A stretch of 64,000 bases of DNA, from NCBI GenBank assembly GCA_046349915.1, contig JAXMBL010000005.1, positions 496,001-560,000 on the forward strand, read 5' to 3'. Made by a program: the position numbers and the translations under genes. This DNA is from CAIXSC01 sp046349915. Lineage in GTDB: Bacteria > Planctomycetota > Planctomycetia > Pirellulales > Pirellulaceae. A model generated the notes under the pieces. It searched no databases. It saw only the letters and a list, made by a program, of their open reading frames with translations, and had not been told where the DNA came from. Every line of letters starts with the position of its first letter. Position 1 is the first letter of the stretch. This document shows, piece after piece, positions 45,420-54,432 of this stretch.

Positions 45420-46231
45420 GTAGCCAACTCGCTTCGCGAGATGATCAGCCGCACGGCGTACACGTACCGTCATCTGCTTGGGCCACGGAACAACGTAGCA
45501 CGGAAGGCCGAGGGGTGGGAACCACGAAGGAGCTGAACGGGACGCATGAGGAAGGTGGGACAAGGCAAGGACGACCGGGCTCTCTCTTAGTCGGAGAGCG
45601 GCAGGTTCAGCTGCTTCAGGCAGTGTGAATTGTTTACTGGAGTAAGAACTAGATTGGAAAGGGCAGTGCGGGCAGCAGGCGTGGATCGCTCCGCGATCCA
45701 ACGCCTTTATGTCCAAGCGTTAATTGGACAGCGCCAGGTTCGCCTAAATCACGGATGCCAGACACAGAAATCGGTCGACCACGGATAGCACCGATGACAC
45801 TGATAAGAGCAGGGGGGGGGGTCGTTAGATGGTTGTGGACCACGAATCGCACTAATGCCACGAATTAAGAGGAAGAGTCTCAACCACCCATTCACGCGAT
45901 TCGTGGTGTCATCATCTTGAACGAGCTTGAATTGAGTGCCTCGGCCATTTTCCAGAAACCTAGGCCGGACAGTCTGTCCCGATAAGTGAGGATCAGCGAA
46001 GATCAGTGTTCCCTTTTCTTGAGCGCGGGCGGGACGAGTTCTGGGAACACTCAACTTCGCTGATCGTCACTGATGGATTTCCTTTTCGAGCAAAGAGAAA
46101 TCGTCGTTTTATCGATGTTCGCTCACGGAGCGATCCATGCCGACGCCGTCGATTGCTCGATCAGTTTTAAGTACCCACCCTGTAACCGGTTATAGTTGAC
46201 TCAAGCGGATAAACCTGGCGCTGTCCAATTA
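45420..46231. repeat. Repeat mosaic downstream of BBP7: families A, E, C and D
   Basis: No gene is convincing between 45293 and 46252. From left to right: a family A unit with the long form of 32714 (45420-45500); about 200 bases with no recognised repeat; a family E copy (45721-45867), inverted relative to 32945-33094; a family C dyad (45986-46013 against 46043-46070); and a family D copy (46115-46231) ending in the core AACCTGGCGCTGTCCA. The terminal repeat of the 34604 element begins at 46233, so families D and F abut here. Confidence 0.75.
45986..46070. repeat. Family C dyad, copy 1
   Basis: Arms of 28 bases (45986-46013 and 46043-46070) pair at 25 positions; the core is GATCAGCGAAGATCAGTG. 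A second copy lies at 60684-60766. Confidence 0.75.
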
Positions 46232-46232
46232 A

Positions 46233-46350
46233 GCAGCCGGACAAAAAAACTACTAGCAGACCTTGCTAAATCGAACAGATGAGAAGCCGCGGAGGGCCGA
46301 CGAGAGAGGCGGTTTAGCGAGTGATCTGCGGCCGCCTTCCGCGTTCCGAG
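46233..46350 (+). repeat. Third copy of the 34604-element end, inside a gene 3' end
   Basis: Bases 46233-46262 match the terminal repeat of the 34604 element (GCAGCCGGACAAAAAAACT). The following 90 bases resemble its first hairpin in degraded form (TCGAACAGATGAGAAGCCGCG against GCGGCCGCCTTCCGCG). Confidence 0.6.
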
Positions 46351-46825
46351 ACGCTGCCGCGCGGAGTGTCCAGATCGAGCTGCTGCGAGCAGGCCCGGCG
46401 TCTGGGGAATAGAGACCGGCGGCTCCCAAGCATGCCACCGCTTCGCGGCACGGACAGGCCTTGCTTGTTCGGCTGCCCTGATTGTCGAACTTCACCGCCT
46501 GCGAGGCCGTCAGGCCCCAGATGCCTGAGTACACCTCGAATCCGTCAGCGTGAATCGTGACCCCTTCACGGTACGCCGTGGGAGCAATCATCAGGATGGC
46601 GACTGGACCTAATACGAACAGGCCCCAACTTAGACGACTCGAGAAAGACCGCACGACTAAGCCGAGCGGCGCTGCCAAGATCCCAGCCGCCAAGGCGCCC
46701 AAAGCGATCCCCCAGTGATACTGAACACTTATCCCGCTTTCCGTCACCGATTTGGTGACGCATCCCGTAAGGAACAGGCAGGCCAACGTCAAGAAGCAGC
46801 AACGTCGGCAAGTAAATGAAACCAT
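46253..46825 (-). pseudogene. Lipoprotein with membrane segments, 3' end replaced by repeat DNA
   Basis: The ORF encodes 190 residues from ATG 46825, which has AGG about six bases ahead. The N terminus is a lipoprotein signal with lipobox LTGC. Two hydrophobic stretches follow (about 35-60 and 65-85), then VTIHADGFEVYSGIWGLTAS, the start of a small beta domain. After about residue 115 the composition changes to Ala/Arg/Ser-rich. The last 30 or so codons lie within the repeat copy at 46233-46350. I read this as a gene whose 3' part was lost or replaced when repeat DNA arrived. The native family is not recognised. It could still be expressed as a truncated lipoprotein. Confidence 0.5.
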
Positions 46826-47137
46826 GTCTGACCTGACTTCCTGTAAAGGGAAAAGGGAAAAGGAAGAAGGAAAAAGAGCGGGAGGGTGATTTGCTGGCAC
46901 TGCCGTCGACCATTGGGAACTATCAGGTACAAGCCACGAGCTGTTGGAAAGCGTCTGAAGGATGCCTACCGGACGATGCGTACGACAACGGTCGAATTCA
47001 AAAATCAAGCGAGTGTCGCGCGACCACACCCAATCCAATCAGAGCATCAGCAAAACCCATATGGGGTAATATAAAGGAGTAACCTCCTCCATGCGAAGCA
47101 GGACGCACTTGGCGTGGCGCCCGCGGGCTTTTTGGGC

Positions 47138-47170
47138 TGTACGACGGACTTCCATTCCGTCGATTCTGGC
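47138..47170 (+). repeat. Single family B palindrome
   Basis: GTACGACGGACTTCCATTCC followed by GTCGAT, a diverged copy of the palindrome at 18973 and 24330. Confidence 0.7.
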
Positions 47171-47208
47171 CATGTCGGCCTGGAACGGAGGCGATCCGAG
47201 CTTCCACG

Positions 47209-47990
47209 AAAACGTCCCTCGACTTCCCCCCTCCATCAGGATTCGTGAGATTAGTGCGACTCGTGGTCCCCAGACTTCCGTGGTTCGCCTGAGTCCGAAC
47301 ACTACCACGAGCCAGCCAGCAGTGATTCAACCACGAATCAAGCGAATCGAACGAATGGTCGGTTCGTGGGGAAGACGTTCATACTGCTCGTCGAGCCAGG
47401 GCGGCCTGAAATGGGGACAATCCCAGCGGGCGAGCGAACGTCCCGCGACTCGCTCCCTCCATCCGGATTCGTGCGATTCGTGCGATTCGTGGTCGCCCAC
47501 CTTCCATGGTTCACCTGAGACCGCACGTTACCACGAGCCAGTCAGTTGAGATTCAACCACGAATTACGCGAATTGAACGAGTGGTTGGTTCGTGGGGACG
47601 ACGTTCATACGGCTCGTCGGGCCAAGGCGGCCTGAAATGGGGACAATCCCAGCGGGCGAGCGAACGTCCCGCGACTTCCTCCATCCATCCGGATTCGTGC
47701 GATTCGTGGTCCCCCACCTTCCGTGGTTCACCCGAGACCGAACACTACCACGAGCCAGCCAGCAGTGATTCAACCACGAATCACGCGAGTCGAACGAATG
47801 GTCGGTTCGTGGGGAAGACGTTCATACTGCTCGTCGAGCCAGGGCGGCCTACAATGGGCACAATCCCAGCACGCGAGAAAACGTCCCTCGACTCGCTCCC
47901 TCCATCCGGATTCGTGAAATTCGTGCGATTCGTGGTCCCCCACCATCCGGATTCGCTGGATTCGCGGGATTCGTGGTCCCCCGCACCTTC
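47209..47990. repeat. Tandem array with units of about 217-226 bases
   Basis: A unit anchored by CCACGAAT repeats at 47331, 47557 and 47774, with a partial unit before the first and a partial after the last. Each unit also contains GGTTCGTGGGGA and GACGTTCATAC, then CAATCCCAGC and GGATTCGTG-type motifs. Many sub-motifs of the type ATTCGTGNGATTCGTGG repeat within a unit. Open frames across it are not conserved between units in a coding manner, so I treat it as non-coding. Together with the B palindrome this fills the gap 46826-48065; 46826-47137 shows nothing else. Confidence 0.8.
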
Positions 47991-47995
47991 AACGA

Positions 47996-48031
47996 AAAAA
48001 GGCGAGTGGGTAAACCCACTCGCCTCTTTTT
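47996..48031 (-). terminator. Terminator of the dockerin/cadherin-like surface protein gene
   Basis: GGCGAGTGGG (48001-48010) pairs with CCCACTCGCC (48015-48024) around a four-base loop, with A and T runs on either side, 35 bases past the minus-strand stop. It can work in both directions. Confidence 0.85.
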
Positions 48032-48065
48032 CTGATGTCAGGTCTGCTGGCCCCGAATCGGCACG

Positions 48066-51000
48066 TTAGCCGATGGCTTCGGCCAACGCGGCATCTACCG
48101 CGGCCGCATAGTCGTCGGTCGACTGGCCGAGAGCAGCGGCCAACAGTGCGGCGTCCGCCGCTGCTTCGCCTTCTGCTTCACCCTCGCCGCTGCCGCCGTT
48201 GGACACGACTTGCCAGTTGAAGTCGGCAAACGAGCCTTGGACGTACGCTACTGGCTTGCCGCTCGCGTCCTGTTGCACTCGGAGACGTCCCGACGCGACA
48301 GTGATCGTCGCCTGCACCACCTGGTTCGACGAATTGGTCACTCGCAGGTTGGCCGATTGCCGGTCGCCGCTGAGCGTGAAGTTCACGAACGTGTTACCAG
48401 CCCAGCCGTCCTGGATCGAGTACCAGTCGAGCGTGGCGCCAGCCGTGTCGCTGAACGAGAAGATCAAGCCCTCGGGTTCGTCCGTGATATTGGTTCCATC
48501 CGGATTCGGAATGATCAGGTAGTGGATCGAGATGAAACTTGACGACAAGCTGCGTTCACCGAAGTTATTGTTCGTGAACGTGTGGCTGGTCATCGCCACG
48601 TTCTCCGACAACGTGACGTTGAACGCAAAACGGTCGTTGCCGCTCGCGACCAAGCGGTTCGAACCCGCCGACTCTCGTCCATCCACCATGTTCGCGGGCG
48701 TCGACTCGGTGACGAAGTAGTTTCCAGGAGCGATACCGCTGAACGAATAGAAGCCGTCGGCGTCCGTAGTGACGACGCGGTTGGCGATCGGGGCGCCGCC
48801 AAAGTCGGTTCCCGACAGCGTCACATCCACCCCAGTTAGAACCGGTTCGTTGCCATCCTTCACCCCATCGTTGTCCAGATCCATGTAGACATGGCCCGAG
48901 ACCGTCATCGGGATGAAGTTCACGATGTTGACGCTAACCGTACCCGTGGCACGCTTTTCGTCCAAGGTGCCGTTGGTGGTGCCATTGTCGGCCACTTCGT
49001 AAGTGAAGGTGTCGACTTGGCCATCGGTGTTGGCGGGGGGAGTATAGGTCACGACGCCGGTGGTCGGGTTGAGCGTCACCGTGCCGCCTAACGTGGACGT
49101 CGGGCTCACGCTGGCGATCCGCAGGGACTGACTCGACTCGTTGGTCGGTCCCTTGGTGTCATTGCCTAAGAGTTGTGCCGAGGTGAACTCGGAAGGCGAG
49201 TTTCGTACGCCCGTTACCGAATCGTTGCCCGCGGTAGGCGCGTCATTCACTTCGGTGACGGTCACCGTTACCGTACCGGTCGCCGTCTTGAAATCGTTCG
49301 CGCCGTTGGTGGTGCCGTTATCTTGCACCACATACGTGAAGACGAACGGTCCGTTGTATTCAGCCGCGGGCGTGTAAACGATGTTGGTTCCATTGAGCGT
49401 CACGGTTCCAGCGCCCGTCGTGACTCCCGTCACGCTCTGCACGGTCAACGTCTGAGTCGACTCGTCGGCCCCGCCTCCCGGACTATCGTTGGCGGTAATC
49501 GTCGAGGCGGCAATGGTCAGCGGAGCAACCGGGTCTTCGGCCACCGTGATGCCTGTGTCGGTGTTCGCGATCGGAGCATCATTGACCTCCGAGAACGTCA
49601 CGGTGACGGTGGCGGTGGCCGTCTTGAAATCGTCGACGCCGTTGGTCTTGCCGTTGTCGCGAACCGTGTAGGTAAAGACCGCTTGTCCCACGTAATTCGC
49701 AGGCGGGGTGTAAACCACATTACCGGCGCCATTGACGGCGACCGTTCCGCCCGCTGGGCTCACATTCGCCGCCGACTGGATGGTCAGCGTCTGCGTCGAC
49801 TCGCCGGTTCCCGGGCTGTCGTTCGCCGTCAAGCTAGTAGCCGTCAGCGTCACGGCAGTATCTTCGACGCCGCTCGCCGTATCGTTGCCAGCCGTCGGAG
49901 CATCGTTGACTTCAGTCACGGTCACGCTCACGGTGCCGGTGGAATTCACTCCCAGACCCGAGGTGTCGTTGATCGTGTAGGTAAAGGTAGTCGAGCCGAA
50001 GAAGTTGGGCGTCGGCTCGAACCGCAAGCTGGTCCCATCCTGCGAGACCGTGCCATTCGCCGACTGAGTGAACGAAAGCAACGTGAGCGTCGCGCCGGGA
50101 TTCGGCGTGTCGTTCGCCAGTACGTTGACGACGTTGGTCGCCGAGGTCGCCAGCGAATCCTCCGCCACGGTCAAGGTATCGTTCGAGGCACGCGGGCGGA
50201 CGAGCGGACGGACATCGAGGATAACGGAGTCAGTGTCGGTCAAGGCGCCGCCGCTTCCCGTGTTGCCCTGATCACTGGTCACCATCGACAGCGTCGTATT
50301 GCCAGCGAAACCGGAGGCCGGCGTAAAGCGAACACCCGCCCCCAGCGCGGTGTTGATATTCGCCACGGTGCCGGAGATCTGGATCGACGCCGAGTTGTTC
50401 GTGGTTACCGTGACGCCGGCGGTTTGCAGCAGCTGCAACACTCCCGAGCCCGCGGTCACGGACAATGTCGTGTTGACGGTCCCCGAAGCGGCATCGACGT
50501 CCGCCAGCGAAATCGTCGTGATGTTCAGCGCCACCCCTTCGTCCGTTTGCAGTCCCGAGGGGAGCGTATTGACTGGGGCATCATTAACCGCCGTAATGGA
50601 GACCGTTACCGTGTCCGTATCACGCAAAGGATTCGTCTGCCCAGTCGGCGCCTGGCCCGTATTGCCTTGATCGCTGGTCGCCATGACCAACGTGGCATTG
50701 CCCGAGAAGTTCGACGCGGGCGTGAGCGTCAAGCCGGCGCCTAACGCCGTGTTGATGTTGGCGACCGTGCCGGTCAGCGTGATGCTGGCGCCGCCGCCCG
50801 TCACCGTTACGCCCGCCCCATTCACCAGCGTCACAGTTCCATTCGTGGCCGTGAATTGGACTTGAATGTCCGAGTTGCCGGCGTCAATGTCGGTTACCGA
50901 AAAGGCATTCGAATTCGCCGTTGAAAAAGTCTTGGCAATATCTTCAGCGGTGGTCTGGGCGCCGGATGGGACCGTGTTGGTCGGTCCGTCGTTCACGGCG

Positions 51001-52562
51001 GTTACGGTGACACTGACCGTAGCCGTCGCCGTGTTCCCCTGACCATCAGACAGCACATACGTAAAGGTATCGGTCCCCGCGAAGTTACCATTGGGCTGAT
51101 AGGCCAGTTGGTCGTCGGTCGGGTCCGAGTTGCCATTGTCAAACCGAGTGACTGTGCCATTGGCTCCTTGGCCAAACGACAGAATTCGCTTACTGCCGCC
51201 CGCATTGAGCAAATCGTTCGCCAACACGTTGACGCGGTTGGTCGCGGCCGAGCCCAGCGAATCTTCCAGCACCGTGAGAGTGTCGTTCACGGCAACCACT
51301 CGCTGAAGCACAATCATGTCCAAACTGCTGAACATGACGTCCGCGGCCGTAATATTCGTGCCGCCCGTGCCGTGCAACAGTGGAGCACTTGCGCTATCCT
51401 CGCCCACATTGGTGCCGATCGTGAACTGGCCGCCGATCAGCGCCGTGAATTGCGCCTCGAACACCACGTACTCGGCGCCATCCGACTGATCGAAGCTCGA
51501 TCCACCCGCCTCGTCCAGCACGTCCGGATTCACGCCTTCGCCCAACTTGGCGGTCATCGCGTCGCGGAACATGTCGTAGGTCAAAGACATGGGGAAAATC
51601 GGAGTCGTCGGCGGCGTACCCGTCGTCACCCACGTGTTGTACTGAGTGATATTGATGGTCGTCGCACCACCCGACGTCCACGCTCCCGTCATCTCGGGCA
51701 TGTTGATGTCAGCATACCGGCCGCCGAACTTCACCGCGAAATTGCGGTCTTCCTGAGGTCCCGAGGTCTTGGGACGAGGCTTCTCGACAATGACCTCGCC
51801 TGGTTGGAAGAAACCGATGCCCGGCGCCAGCAACGCGGCAACAATGTTGTCGCGAGTCGTCTGCGGGTTGTTTCTTACGTAGCTGATAGGGCCAGTGGTC
51901 TTGGCGGCTTGCCCCGGCACGCTGACCGTCAAGGTAAAGGTGCCGGTCGCCGAGGGACTCGAAAGGGCAATCAGTTGAGTTTCCCGGAAATCGAACGAAA
52001 TGCGGCTGCCGAAGTCAACGTCGGCGTACGCCGAGGCCACACCCTGTGGATTCACTCGCAAGTCTTGAGTGAACATCTGCACCAGGAACGATTCGCCCAA
52101 CTGGACCGAGGGTCGTCCCGTCGCTGTATCGATCGGCAAAGCCGTCCCGTCCAGCTTCGTGGCGGAGATGCCGATCTTCATCAGCGCCGGCTCGCCCTCG
52201 GGGTCATTCAGCACATTGACCAATTCCAGGGCGTCCGCTGGCGCCAACCAGCGGTCGTTGTTGACGTCATAGCGATACGTCCCTTCCGACTCGCCGCCGG
52301 ACGCAGATGCCGTGACCGTCGAACTGAGTGAACGCGAACCGCCCGCGTTTAACTCGTTGACAATAATTAAGGCATCGCGGGGCGTTAGTTGCCCGTCGCC
52401 ATCGACGTCCCCACGGAACGCCGTGTTATGCCATGGATTAACGTCGCCCGCCATGAGCGCCCGTGTCTCCAACAACTCGGTTCGCAGGACGCGAAGCGTC
52501 TCTCGCTGGCGACGACGAGCCGAGTTACGAAACAGACCGAATGTTTTGGATGGCTTGGTCAT
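48066..52562 (-). CDS. Dockerin and cadherin-like repeat surface protein with SdrD-B module
   Basis: A 1498-residue presumed extracytoplasmic protein. The N terminus is Arg-rich with a diverged LEPR-type tag (LLETRALMAGD, about 36-46). Two dockerin-like EF repeats follow (DVDGDGQLTPRDALIIVNEL at about 52-71 and a second at about 93-121). After a beta domain come seven cadherin-like/Big-type modules (about 424-1210), each opening with EVNDAPTAGND-type sequences. An SdrD-B-like module (about 1218-1300, VYMDLDNDGVKDGNEP) and a final beta domain precede an acidic Ala-rich tail. I start at ATG 52562, which has GAAGG five bases ahead; the frame opens at 52586. Adhesion or extracellular matrix structure is inferred from the modules. 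No catalytic motif seen. Confidence 0.85.
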   Translation of the reverse strand: MTKPSKTFGLFRNSARRRQRETLRVLRTELLETRALMAGDVNPWHNTAFRGDVDGDGQLTPRDALIIVNELNAGGSRSLSSTVTASASGGESEGTYRYDVNNDRWLAPADALELVNVLNDPEGEPALMKIGISATKLDGTALPIDTATGRPSVQLGESFLVQMFTQDLRVNPQGVASAYADVDFGSRISFDFRETQLIALSSPSATGTFTLTVSVPGQAAKTTGPISYVRNNPQTTRDNIVAALLAPGIGFFQPGEVIVEKPRPKTSGPQEDRNFAVKFGGRYADINMPEMTGAWTSGGATTINITQYNTWVTTGTPPTTPIFPMSLTYDMFRDAMTAKLGEGVNPDVLDEAGGSSFDQSDGAEYVVFEAQFTALIGGQFTIGTNVGEDSASAPLLHGTGGTNITAADVMFSSLDMIVLQRVVAVNDTLTVLEDSLGSAATNRVNVLANDLLNAGGSKRILSFGQGANGTVTRFDNGNSDPTDDQLAYQPNGNFAGTDTFTYVLSDGQGNTATATVSVTVTAVNDGPTNTVPSGAQTTAEDIAKTFSTANSNAFSVTDIDAGNSDIQVQFTATNGTVTLVNGAGVTVTGGGASITLTGTVANINTALGAGLTLTPASNFSGNATLVMATSDQGNTGQAPTGQTNPLRDTDTVTVSITAVNDAPVNTLPSGLQTDEGVALNITTISLADVDAASGTVNTTLSVTAGSGVLQLLQTAGVTVTTNNSASIQISGTVANINTALGAGVRFTPASGFAGNTTLSMVTSDQGNTGSGGALTDTDSVILDVRPLVRPRASNDTLTVAEDSLATSATNVVNVLANDTPNPGATLTLLSFTQSANGTVSQDGTSLRFEPTPNFFGSTTFTYTINDTSGLGVNSTGTVSVTVTEVNDAPTAGNDTASGVEDTAVTLTATSLTANDSPGTGESTQTLTIQSAANVSPAGGTVAVNGAGNVVYTPPANYVGQAVFTYTVRDNGKTNGVDDFKTATATVTVTFSEVNDAPIANTDTGITVAEDPVAPLTIAASTITANDSPGGGADESTQTLTVQSVTGVTTGAGTVTLNGTNIVYTPAAEYNGPFVFTYVVQDNGTTNGANDFKTATGTVTVTVTEVNDAPTAGNDSVTGVRNSPSEFTSAQLLGNDTKGPTNESSQSLRIASVSPTSTLGGTVTLNPTTGVVTYTPPANTDGQVDTFTYEVADNGTTNGTLDEKRATGTVSVNIVNFIPMTVSGHVYMDLDNDGVKDGNEPVLTGVDVTLSGTDFGGAPIANRVVTTDADGFYSFSGIAPGNYFVTESTPANMVDGRESAGSNRLVASGNDRFAFNVTLSENVAMTSHTFTNNNFGERSLSSSFISIHYLIIPNPDGTNITDEPEGLIFSFSDTAGATLDWYSIQDGWAGNTFVNFTLSGDRQSANLRVTNSSNQVVQATITVASGRLRVQQDASGKPVAYVQGSFADFNWQVVSNGGSGEGEAEGEAAADAALLAAALGQSTDDYAAAVDAALAEAIG

Positions 52563-53138
52563 GCTTACCTTCAAATCCAAAGGCAAAACGGGAGACTACG
52601 TACGTCGGTGACTCTGATGAGCGAACTGTGCGGCGATGAAACGAGACGGCGACGCCAAATGACGACATGTCTCCTTCTCACCATCGGCTACAACCTCGCT
52701 TCAATCCGAAAATTCCTGGAAACTGCTACCGGATCGCCCGCTTCATCCGGCCGCTATAACCGTTTCGACCCGCCAGACCGGAAAATTCAGCCCGAACCGT
52801 GTCGATGGCGTTCAGCCTAGTTCGCTACTACATAGGCTGCAACTTTTTTGCTCGTTGAGATTGACAAGCCCAGAATCCTACCCAAACCACCCAATTTATC
52901 AAGACTTACCGCTGACTGATGGTTTCGAATCGATACGTCTCGCCGCTCGCGGCTCACGGCCTTTCTCCCTAGTCAGCGTATTCGACGTCATTTACGTGGA
53001 ATTACCGTCACAACCCCTTGATTCGCGTCAAGACGGGAAAACTAGCAAAAGTTTGACTCGTCTGCGGGTCGTACTGTTTTTGCCGTGAAATCCGGTCGAT
53101 CCGTATTTTCGGAACCTAACAACAGGGGGGAATTTTCC
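52563..53138. other. Divergent intergenic region before the Lpg1974-like gene
   Basis: A 576-base region between two diverging surface-protein genes that must carry both promoters. I find no repeat family, RNA gene or convincing -35/-10 pair. The GGGGGG run at 53125-53130 serves as ribosome binding site for the OMP gene. Confidence 0.4.
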
Positions 53139-54266
53139 ATGAAGCGTACGTTGCTGGCGATCGTCGCCATTGTCGCGGGTCTGGTGGGCGCTAACGTTGT
53201 CGTCGCCCAGGCGCCGCCTGGCTCGTTCTTGCAAACCACTCCGTCGGGCCAGAGCTATCTGATGGTGCCCAACGCGGGAGTGCAACCGGCGGGCTACCAC
53301 AGCGGTCCCGAAGCACAGAAGTCGTCCTGCGAGACCTGCTGCGACGACTGCTTTGTCGGCTACCAACACAGTTACTACGCCTACGGCGGTCTGATGTACC
53401 TCCGAGCGCGTGACTCGGAAGTCGCCTATGCGGTAGGCGTGAACAACATTGGCCTTCCGGCGAACGGCGTCCAAGTAACGCCGGTCGCGGTGGTCGATCA
53501 AGACTTCCAACCCGGTTTCTTCGTGGGCTTCGGCGCCACGCTCGACGAATGCTCGTCGATCGGCGTGCAGTACATGCAGTATGAAGCCAGCACGCGAAAT
53601 GCGATCACCATCGATCCCAATGTCCAGCAGCCCTACGTGATCAACTCGCTGGTTGTTCACCCCGGCACGCTGAACGTCGCCGAAACGGGACTCGACGCCA
53701 ATGCTCGCTACGACATCAGTTTCAACATCGCAGACATCGAGTACCGCGGGCTGATCGATGGCGACTGCTACTCGAAATTCAACTTCCTGGTCGGTTTGCG
53801 AATCGCGCAGAGCGAGCAGCAGTTCATTTCGCAGTACAGCACGCTGAATAACAACAATCACACGGTCGCCACCGATCTCGATTTCTATGGAGCGGGCATC
53901 AAGCTCGGCTTGGAATACGAGAAAATCGGCGCACGCGGCTTCATGGTCTACGGCAAGACAAACGTGAGTTTTGTGCCGGGCGAATTCCGCGCGGACTATG
54001 ACCAGGTTTCGGTGAACGACGGCGTGCTCGTCAACACCGGCTGGAAGGGCGGACGCTTGGTCACCATGGCGGACATGGAATTGGGCGTGGGTTGGTCGAA
54101 CGCGTGCGGCACGTTGCGGCTGACCGCGGGCTACAACATCCAGGCTTGGTTCAACACGGTGCAGACCGACGAGTGGATTCGGGGAGTCCAGACGAACAAC
54201 TTCATCGATATGTCGAGCATGCAATCGTTCGACGGATTGATGGCGCGCCTCGAAGCCCGCTTCTAA
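53139..54266 (+). CDS. Lpg1974-like outer-membrane barrel protein
   Basis: A 375-residue outer-membrane protein. A signal peptide (about 1-24, ending VVVAQAPPG) is followed by a Cys motif SCETCCDDC near 66-75, then a barrel with alternating strands (YAYGGLMYLRARDSEVAYAV, YRGLIDGDCYSKFNFLVGLR) and a terminal aromatic ARF. The strand pattern resembles the Legionella Lpg1974 major outer-membrane protein family, as annotated in other planctomycetes. BBP7-type is the alternative. The frame opens at 53085, but ATG 53139 has a G-rich ribosome binding site about eight bases ahead and begins the signal peptide. A terminator follows. Pore function is inferred. Confidence 0.75.
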   Translation: MKRTLLAIVAIVAGLVGANVVVAQAPPGSFLQTTPSGQSYLMVPNAGVQPAGYHSGPEAQKSSCETCCDDCFVGYQHSYYAYGGLMYLRARDSEVAYAVGVNNIGLPANGVQVTPVAVVDQDFQPGFFVGFGATLDECSSIGVQYMQYEASTRNAITIDPNVQQPYVINSLVVHPGTLNVAETGLDANARYDISFNIADIEYRGLIDGDCYSKFNFLVGLRIAQSEQQFISQYSTLNNNNHTVATDLDFYGAGIKLGLEYEKIGARGFMVYGKTNVSFVPGEFRADYDQVSVNDGVLVNTGWKGGRLVTMADMELGVGWSNACGTLRLTAGYNIQAWFNTVQTDEWIRGVQTNNFIDMSSMQSFDGLMARLEARF

Positions 54267-54352
54267 CCGAAGTGGTCTTGGCGGCCGAGGCCGCCTGGTT
54301 CAACGGTCCCGGCCGCGAGTCTCGCAAGCGGCTAGCGGTGAATTCCCCACAT

Positions 54353-54391
54353 AACGCCCCAAGAATCCCTGGTGATTCCTGGGGCGTTTTT
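54353..54391 (+). terminator. Intrinsic terminator of the Lpg1974-like gene
   Basis: AACGCCCCA and GAATC on the left pair with GATTC and TGGGGCGTT on the right, followed by T residues, 86 bases after the stop. Confidence 0.85.
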
Positions 54392-54396
54392 CGTGG

Positions 54397-54428
54397 TTGA
54401 CACATCACCTGGCGGCACGCCCTAATAC
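54397..54428 (+). promoter_or_regulatory. Candidate promoter of the DUF1549/DUF1501 pair
   Basis: A perfect -35 TTGACA at 54397-54402 and a -10-like TAATAC at 54423-54428. The 20-base spacer is longer than ideal; reading the -10 as CCTAAT at 54421 gives 18. It sits directly after the preceding terminator, a reasonable place for a promoter. Confidence 0.4.
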
Positions 54429-54432
54429 GGGA

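Noticed and set aside
47091..48069. Overlapping plus-strand frames of 152 and 187 codons
   Set aside because: They run through the 217-226-base tandem array and a terminator; frame content is repeat-derived.
49173..52331. Long plus-strand frames (523 and 407 codons) opposite the cadherin-like protein
   Set aside because: Shadow frames of a repetitive gene; the product is Arg/Gly-rich with periodicity mirrored from the real repeats.
53028..54224. 398-codon minus-strand frame opposite the Lpg1974-like gene
   Set aside because: The plus strand has a signal peptide, ribosome binding site and terminator; the antisense frame has none.
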